Shown: positions 59,215 to 64,000 of the stretch, one piece after another
Layout of the letters: each line of letters starts with the position of its first letter
How positions within the stretch are numbered: the stretch's first letter is position 1
Assembly: GCF_014655715.1 (NCBI RefSeq)
Contig: NZ_BNBM01000007.1
Coordinates: 62,001-126,000 of the forward strand
Direction: 5' to 3'
DNA from: Streptomyces lanatus
GTDB lineage: Bacteria; Actinomycetota; Actinomycetes; Streptomycetales; Streptomycetaceae
DNA: 64,000 nucleotides
Translations under genes and position numbers: made by a program
The notes under the pieces: model-generated
Database searches by the model: none
Seen by the model: only the letters and a program-made list of their open reading frames with translations
What the model was told of the DNA's origin: nothing

Positions 59215-59421
59215 CTACTTGTCGTTCAGGTCCAGGTTCGCGGGCCCGGCCGGCATGGCGTTGTTGAGCGTGGTGATCTTCTCGTCCGCGGTGGCCGTTT
59301 TGGCCGGACCGCTGGGCATCGCGTTGTTCAGCGTGGTGATCTGCTCGTCCGTGGTGGCGGGCTCGCTGGGCATCGCGTTGTTGTCCGTGGAGACGGTCGG
59401 GTCCTTCTTCTGCTCGCTCAT
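59215..59421 (-). CDS. afsS: AfsS small regulatory protein
   Basis: A 68-residue acidic protein with the diagnostic internal repeats NNAMPSEP, TTDEQITTLNNAMPSGP and TADEKITTLNNAMPAGP. From memory S. coelicolor AfsS has 63 residues; the extra residues here are in the spacer of the repeats. AfsS acts downstream of AfsR and stimulates antibiotic production by a mechanism not fully known. ATG at 59421 has GAGGA 9 nt upstream. A strong hairpin lies in its presumed leader. Confidence 0.92.
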   Translation of the reverse strand: MSEQKKDPTVSTDNNAMPSEPATTDEQITTLNNAMPSGPAKTATADEKITTLNNAMPAGPANLDLNDK

Positions 59422-59454
59422 GGGCTCGTGTCCTCTTCTGGGTCTGTGAATGAG

Positions 59455-59500
59455 GAACGCCCGTCCGGAAACTCCCCCGAGCACTCCCGGACGGGCGTTC
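59455..59500 (-). promoter_or_regulatory. perfect 14-bp stem-loop in the afsS leader
   Basis: The arms GAACGCCCGTCCGG and CCGGACGGGCGTTC are perfectly complementary around an 18-nt loop. The structure ends 34 nt before the afsS ATG. It could terminate afsR read-through, attenuate afsS, or stabilise its mRNA; no U run follows. Confidence 0.72.
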
Positions 59501-59590
59501 GGAGCCGCACAGTAGTCGTTCGGGCTCCTGGTCCGACCGCCTGCCCCCCGACGCGACGGTCCGACGGATACGAGACTGTCGGTTGGAGAT

Positions 59591-59610
59591 AAACGAACGC
59601 TGAACGCCGA
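59591..59610 (-). promoter_or_regulatory. candidate AfsR box of the afsS promoter
   Basis: The minus strand reads TCGGCGTTCAGCGTTCGTTT, with the direct repeats GCGTTCA and GCGTTCG, just downstream of the afsR stop. AfsR is known to bind direct repeats overlapping the afsS -35 region. A TATCC at about 17-25 nt downstream could belong to the -10. The assignment rests on position and repeat form. Confidence 0.55.
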
Positions 59611-59621
59611 CGATCCCCAGG

Positions 59622-62603
59622 TCAGAGGCGCGAGTCCTGGGCCGCCGCGGCCGAGGTGAGCAGCGCGCGCACATCCGCTGCCTCCGCGGCGCCGTGCTGC
59701 TCGTACAGGCTCAGCGCCTCGCGCCAGCATGCCCGCGCCCGGTCCGCCTGACCCAGTGCCGCGAGCGAACGCCCCAGCAGCGTCAGGACGTTGCCCCGCA
59801 TCCGGTCCCCGCCGATGCAGCCCAGCGCGAGCGCTTGTTCGGCATGCTGGGCGGCCTGCGCCGGGCGGCGGTCGGCCGAGTGCACCTCGGCGATGCGGAA
59901 GTGGGTGACGCCCTCCCACAGTCGCTGCCGATGGTCGTTGAAGATGCCGAGGGCGTCGGAGAACTGGCTCAGCGCCTCGGCGTGCCGGCCCGCGCGGGTC
60001 AGGGCGACGCCCAGCGCGAAGTGGCCGTTGGCGAGGCGCACCGTCCGGCCGATCTCGGTGTGCACGGCGAGACCGTGCTGCGCCATCTCCACGGCCTTCG
60101 CGAGGTTGCCCATGCCGAGGTGCGCGCGGGACAGATTGCCCAGGACGGTGGCCTCGAAGGGCCGGTTCCCCGCCGCCCGCAGACCTTCGAGTGCCTGGTC
60201 GAAGAACACCTTGCCCTCGGCGAACCGGCCCTCGTGCAGACAGACGAGTCCCCGGTTGTTGGCCACCCAGCTGACGGCGGTGGCGTCCTGCACGCTCCCC
60301 GCGAGGTCCAAGGCGACCTGGGCCTCCTGCTCGGCGGGCTGAATGCGTCCGGAGACCAGCAGCACATCGCTGAGCACCGTGCGCGCCCTGCCCTCCGCCC
60401 GTTCGTGGCCGGCGGCCCGGGTGGCCTCGCAGGTGGCCCGCGCCGTCATCTCGTACTGATGCGAGTTGGCCCCGGACTCGGTCAGGTCCTTCGCGGCCCA
60501 GAGCAGATCGACGGCCCGCCGCAGCCGCTCGCTCCCGGCCGCCTGCCGTACGGCGGCCAGCAGTTGCCCGGCCTCCGTGTACAGCCAGTCCAGGGCGGCC
60601 GTGCCCTCGGTGAAGCGCAGTCCCGGATAGCGGGTGGGCTCCAGGTCGTCGGTCAGCCGGTCCCCGGGGTGCTCGATCGTGTACACCCGCGCGGTCGTGG
60701 CCAGATAGAAGTCCAGCAACCGCGACAGTGCCGCGTCCCGCTCACCCGGCGGCTGTTCGTCCCGCTCCGCACAAGCACGCGCGTAGAGCCGCACCAGATC
60801 GTGGTACCGATACCGCCCCGGCGCCGCCGACTCAAGCAACGAGGTGTCGACGAGGGACTCCAGCAGGTCCTCCGTCTCGTCCACCGGCAGGTCCAGCACC
60901 GCGGCGGCCGCGGCCAGTGAGATGTCGGGGCCGTCGGCCAGGCCGAGGAGCCGGAAGGCCCGTGCCTGGGCGGGCTCCATGGCGCCGTACCCCAACTCGA
61001 AGGTGGCCTTCACGGCGAGGTCCCCGGCCTGGAGTTCGTCCAGCCGGCGCCGCTCGTCCGCGAGCTTCGCCGCCAGTACCGACACCGTCCAGGTGCGGCG
61101 GGCCGCGAGGCGGGACGCGGCGATGCGGATGGCCAGCGGCAGGAAGCCGCACGCCGCGACCACGTCCAGGGCCGCCTCCCGCTCGGACGCCACCCGCTCC
61201 TCGCCCACGATCTTCGTGAACAGCGACAGCGCCTCGTCGGGGGACATCACATCCAGGTCCACCAGATGGGCCCCGGCGAGATCCACCATCCGCACCCGGG
61301 ACGTCACCAGCGCCGCACAGCCCTCCATGCCCGGCAGCAACGGCCGTACCTGCGCCGCGTCCTTGGCGTTGTCCAGGAGGACCAGGACCCGCCGACCGTC
61401 GAGGATCGAGCGGTAGAGCGCGGCCCGTTCCTCCAGCGAGTCCGGGATCGCCGAGTCCGCCGTCCCGAGGGCGCGCAGGAACGAGCCCAGCACCGTCTCC
61501 GGCTCGGCGGCGCGCGGGCCCGCGCCCTGGAGATCGACGTAGAGCTGGCCGTCCGGGAAGACCGAGCGCGCCTGGTGGGCGACATGCACCGCGAGCGTCG
61601 TCTTGCCCACGCCGCCGATACCCGCCAGCGCCGACACCGCCATCACCCGGCCCTCCGCCGAGGAGAGGACCTCGCTGAGCTCCGAGACGAAGGAGGCGCG
61701 GCCGGTGAAGTCGGGGACGGTGGCGGGGAGTTGGGCGGGACGCACCGGGGTCGCCGTCGGCTCGGCGGTCGGGGCGGACGGTTCCGCGAGGGCCGGGTCG
61801 GCCTGGAGGATGCGCTGCTGGAGCTCGCTCAGGCCGGGGCGGGGGTCCACGCCGAGCTCGTCGGCGAGGAGGCGCCGGGTGTCGGCGTAGACCGCCAGCG
61901 CCTCCGCCTGCCGGCCGCTGCGGTACAGGGCGAGCATCAGCAGCTCCCGCAGCCGCTCGCGCAGCGGATGCTCGGCCGTCAGGGCCGTCAGCTCCGAGAC
62001 CGCCTCCGCATGGCAGCCCTGCTCAAGGTCCATGTCGAGCCGGGATTCGAGGAGCTGGAGCCGCCATTCCTCCAGCCGGACCCGCTGAGCCTCGGCGTAT
62101 GGCCCGGGGACGCCTGCCAGCACTTCCCCGTCCCACAGCGCCAGCGCCCGCGCCAGCACCTCCCGCGCATGGCACAGATCCCCGGCGCTTCGCGCCTTCT
62201 CCGCTTCCGTGGCGAGTTCCTGTGCCGCCGCCAGGTCCAGCGCGCCCTCGGCCAGGCCCCGCACCGCGTAGCCGCCGGACTCGCTCACCAGGGCGCCGGA
62301 ATCCAGTACCTTGCGCAGCCGGGAGGCATACGTCCGCAGCGCCGCCAGCGCCTGCGAGGGCGGCTCCTCGCCCCACAGGGCGTCGATGAGCTCCGCCGCG
62401 GTCGCCGTACGGCCCTCGCGCAGCAGCAGGGCGGCGAGCAGGGCGCGTTGCTGGGGGGAGCCGGTCGGGAGCTGCTCCTCGCCCCGCCACGCGCGTACCG
62501 GACCGAGCACGCCGAATCGCAGCGCCGCCGCCTGCTCCGACCCGTCCGTCTCGGAGCCGGAGCCGGGACGCCTCTGCTCCGGCACTTGCGGTACCCCGCC
62601 CAT
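59622..62603 (-). CDS. afsR: AfsR global transcriptional regulator (SARP-NB-ARC-TPR)
   Basis: A 993-residue protein, the length I recall for S. coelicolor AfsR. Residues about 27-120 form the SARP winged helix (LRFGVLGPVRAWRG; SPQQRALLAALLLREGRTATAAELIDALWG). Residues 121-270 form the bacterial transcriptional activator domain. The NB-ARC ATPase follows with Walker A GIGGVGKT (328-335). The last 300 residues are TPR repeats. Phosphorylation by AfsK raises DNA binding and ATPase activity and turns on afsS. GGGGGA precedes the ATG at 62603. Confidence 0.95.
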   Translation of the reverse strand: MGGVPQVPEQRRPGSGSETDGSEQAAALRFGVLGPVRAWRGEEQLPTGSPQQRALLAALLLREGRTATAAELIDALWGEEPPSQALAALRTYASRLRKVLDSGALVSESGGYAVRGLAEGALDLAAAQELATEAEKARSAGDLCHAREVLARALALWDGEVLAGVPGPYAEAQRVRLEEWRLQLLESRLDMDLEQGCHAEAVSELTALTAEHPLRERLRELLMLALYRSGRQAEALAVYADTRRLLADELGVDPRPGLSELQQRILQADPALAEPSAPTAEPTATPVRPAQLPATVPDFTGRASFVSELSEVLSSAEGRVMAVSALAGIGGVGKTTLAVHVAHQARSVFPDGQLYVDLQGAGPRAAEPETVLGSFLRALGTADSAIPDSLEERAALYRSILDGRRVLVLLDNAKDAAQVRPLLPGMEGCAALVTSRVRMVDLAGAHLVDLDVMSPDEALSLFTKIVGEERVASEREAALDVVAACGFLPLAIRIAASRLAARRTWTVSVLAAKLADERRRLDELQAGDLAVKATFELGYGAMEPAQARAFRLLGLADGPDISLAAAAAVLDLPVDETEDLLESLVDTSLLESAAPGRYRYHDLVRLYARACAERDEQPPGERDAALSRLLDFYLATTARVYTIEHPGDRLTDDLEPTRYPGLRFTEGTAALDWLYTEAGQLLAAVRQAAGSERLRRAVDLLWAAKDLTESGANSHQYEMTARATCEATRAAGHERAEGRARTVLSDVLLVSGRIQPAEQEAQVALDLAGSVQDATAVSWVANNRGLVCLHEGRFAEGKVFFDQALEGLRAAGNRPFEATVLGNLSRAHLGMGNLAKAVEMAQHGLAVHTEIGRTVRLANGHFALGVALTRAGRHAEALSQFSDALGIFNDHRQRLWEGVTHFRIAEVHSADRRPAQAAQHAEQALALGCIGGDRMRGNVLTLLGRSLAALGQADRARACWREALSLYEQHGAAEAADVRALLTSAAAAQDSRL

Positions 62604-62754
62604 CGCAGTCCCCCTAGGACCTGTTTACATCCCCGCCAGTTTGCCTTGTTCATGGCAGATGCGTCAGCTGTGGAGGGGGTGATCACAGCCAGGCGCGCTG
62701 GATATCACAAGGCCCTCACGTGCTCTCCGCACAGTTACGGTCACCTCCGCGTAG

Positions 62755-62769
62755 CTGACGGACCGTCAG
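62755..62769. promoter_or_regulatory. TetR-type operator candidate 12 (CTGACG GAC CGTCAG)
   Basis: A perfect copy upstream of the amidohydrolase gene. Its left half CTGACG can serve as a -35 box, with TACCGT 17 nt further as -10 and the ATG 7 nt beyond, so the operator would cover the promoter. Confidence 0.82.
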
Positions 62770-62790
62770 ATCGGCGCTACCGTGGCGGAC

Positions 62791-64000
62791 ATGGACACCG
62801 AGACCACGTTTCCCCTGATCATCTCCGTCGACGACCACACGGTGGAGCCGCCGACGGTGTGGCAGGACCGGCTTCCGAAGAAGTACCTGGACGTCGGTCC
62901 GCGCATAGTCCGGGCGCCGCTGAAGGAGATGACCTTCCTGGGCGGCCGGTTCAAGCCCGTCATGGGCCGCCAGGGCGACGACGGCCCGATCGGCGACTGG
63001 TGGGTGTACGAGGATCTGCAACGCCCCCTCACCCGCCTCGACACCGCCGTCGGCTACGACAGGGACGAGATCAAGCTCGAGGTCATCACCTACGAGCAGA
63101 TGCGCAAGGGGTCGTACGACGTCCCCGCGCGCCTCGCCGACATGGACGTCAACCACGTCCAGTCGGCCCTCTGCTTCCCGACCTTCCCGCGCTTCTGCGG
63201 CCAGACCTTCACCGAGGCCGCCGACCACGAGCTGGGGCTGCTGGGCGTCCAGGCCTACAACGACTGGATGGTGGAGGAGTGGTGCGGCCCGGACGCGCGA
63301 GGGCGGCTGATCCCGCTGACCCTCATCCCCCTCTGGGACGCCGAGCTGGCCGCCGCCGAGGTCCGCCGCAACGCCGCACGCGGCGTGCGCGCCGTCGCCT
63401 TCTCCGAGATACCCCCGCACCTCGGTCTCCCCTCCGTCCACACCGACGCCTGGGACCCCTTCCTCGCCGCCTGCGACGAGACCGGCACGGTGGTCGCCAT
63501 GCACATCGGCTCCAGCAGCCGTATGCCTTCGACCTCCGCCGACGCACCGCCCGCCGTCGGTTCCACCATCACCTTCGCCAACTGCTGCTTCTCGATGGTC
63601 GACTGGCTGATGAGCGGCAAGTTCGAGCGCTTCCCCAACCTCAAGGTCATGTACGCCGAAGGGCAGATCGGCTGGATCCCGTACATCCTGGAGCGCGCCG
63701 ATGTGGTGTGGGAGGAGAACCGGGGGTGGGGCGGCGTCGCCGACAAGGTGCACCGGCCGCCGTCCGAGCTGTTCGCCGATCATGTATACGGCTGCTTCTT
63801 CGACGACGCCTTCGGGCTCAGGAACCTGGACGCGATAGGCGTAGGGAACGTCCTCTATGAGACCGACTACCCCCACTCCGACTCGACCTGGCCGAAGTCC
63901 CGCGAGGTCGGCGAGGCGCAGATGGGGCATCTGGACCCCGAGGTCGTCGAGCGGATCGTACGCGGCAACGCGATCGACCTGCTGGGGCTGACCCCGGACG
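62791..64000 (+). CDS. amidohydrolase (family 2), truncated by window end
   Basis: At least 403 residues, open at the window end. The metal-binding start VDDHTVEPP, the later VVAMHIGSSSRMPS His and the YETDYPHSDSTW Asp match the amidohydrolase-2 superfamily (ACMSD/LigW-like decarboxylases and hydrolases). A hydrolase or decarboxylase acting on a ring-cleavage or CoA-pathway intermediate is plausible. ATG at 62791 lacks a ribosome site and may be leaderless; an in-frame GTG lies at 62782. It is divergent from afsR and carries a perfect operator copy. Confidence 0.85.
   Translation, partial: MDTETTFPLIISVDDHTVEPPTVWQDRLPKKYLDVGPRIVRAPLKEMTFLGGRFKPVMGRQGDDGPIGDWWVYEDLQRPLTRLDTAVGYDRDEIKLEVITYEQMRKGSYDVPARLADMDVNHVQSALCFPTFPRFCGQTFTEAADHELGLLGVQAYNDWMVEEWCGPDARGRLIPLTLIPLWDAELAAAEVRRNAARGVRAVAFSEIPPHLGLPSVHTDAWDPFLAACDETGTVVAMHIGSSSRMPSTSADAPPAVGSTITFANCCFSMVDWLMSGKFERFPNLKVMYAEGQIGWIPYILERADVVWEENRGWGGVADKVHRPPSELFADHVYGCFFDDAFGLRNLDAIGVGNVLYETDYPHSDSTWPKSREVGEAQMGHLDPEVVERIVRGNAIDLLGLTPD

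Noticed and set aside
57704..59674. Longer reading of the O-antigen ligase gene into the afsS region
   Set aside because: The upstream part translates antisense or intergenic sequence next to afsS; ATG 59059 or 59047 gives a normal membrane protein.
59694..63860. Very long + strand frames opposite afsR and across its start
   Set aside because: They are antisense shadows of afsR with Arg/Gly/Pro-rich products; the real + strand gene begins at 62791.

Overview
The window is chromosomal DNA of a Streptomyces. It is very GC-rich with strongly GC-biased third codon positions, and it has GTG starts and 4-nt ATGA/GTGA overlaps. It carries the AfsK/KbpA and AfsS/AfsR signalling genes that mark this genus. 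The amidohydrolase at the right edge is cut by the window end. I found no tRNA, rRNA or CRISPR.

Layout. 0-13.9 kb is a housekeeping and regulatory stretch: an alpha/beta hydrolase with a TTA codon, an ABC exporter, a prim-pol-like protein, a TPR-type regulator, a Pro/Gln-rich membrane protein, a solute-binding lipoprotein, purU, an ECF sigma/anti-sigma pair, a STAS anti-anti-sigma factor and an EF-hand protein. 13.9-31 kb is mainly CoA-linked catabolism: an acyl-CoA ligase, acyl-CoA dehydrogenases, a cyclase, an SDR, a zinc alcohol dehydrogenase, a flavin reductase, an enoyl-CoA hydratase and an NDP-forming acyl-CoA synthetase. Regulators and transporters lie among them. 31-43.5 kb holds an amine oxidase, a flavin monooxygenase, a tannase-like esterase, a DoxX/DUF35 pair, small accessory genes, a pseudogene, a decayed IS5-type transposase, two GNAT genes and a secreted peptidase. 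43-49.5 kb holds PNPOx-like proteins, a thiolase-fold protein, another dehydrogenase, a LysE/Lrp pair and a TetR regulator. 49.6-62.6 kb holds kbpA-afsK and afsR-afsS, with a second thiolase/DUF35/hydratase/ligase module between them.

The main result is a shared 15-bp inverted repeat, CTGACG-N3-CGTCAG. I located twelve copies or close variants in eight intergenic regions over about 47 kb. Every copy lies in front of a CoA-metabolism or closely linked gene, about 20 genes in all. I did not see it near the unrelated genes. A thirteenth, degenerate copy overlaps the start codon of the only TetR-family gene in the window (48.9-49.5 kb). I read this as a dispersed TetR-type regulon for degrading a cyclic, steroid-like or terpenoid-like acid. 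The enzyme set resembles mycobacterial FadD3, paired FadE subunits and Ltp/DUF35 proteins. The substrate cannot be read from the sequence.

How the genes may work together (inference). The CoA ligases and the NDP-forming synthetase activate acids. Alpha-type FadE subunits (catalytic Glu in an FERG motif) with beta-type partners desaturate them. Crotonase-family and SDR/ADH enzymes hydrate and oxidise. Thiolase-fold proteins with DUF35 partners cleave the chain. A cyclase and an amidohydrolase may open or hydrolyse rings. One such module sits inside the afs locus, next to genes that control antibiotic production.
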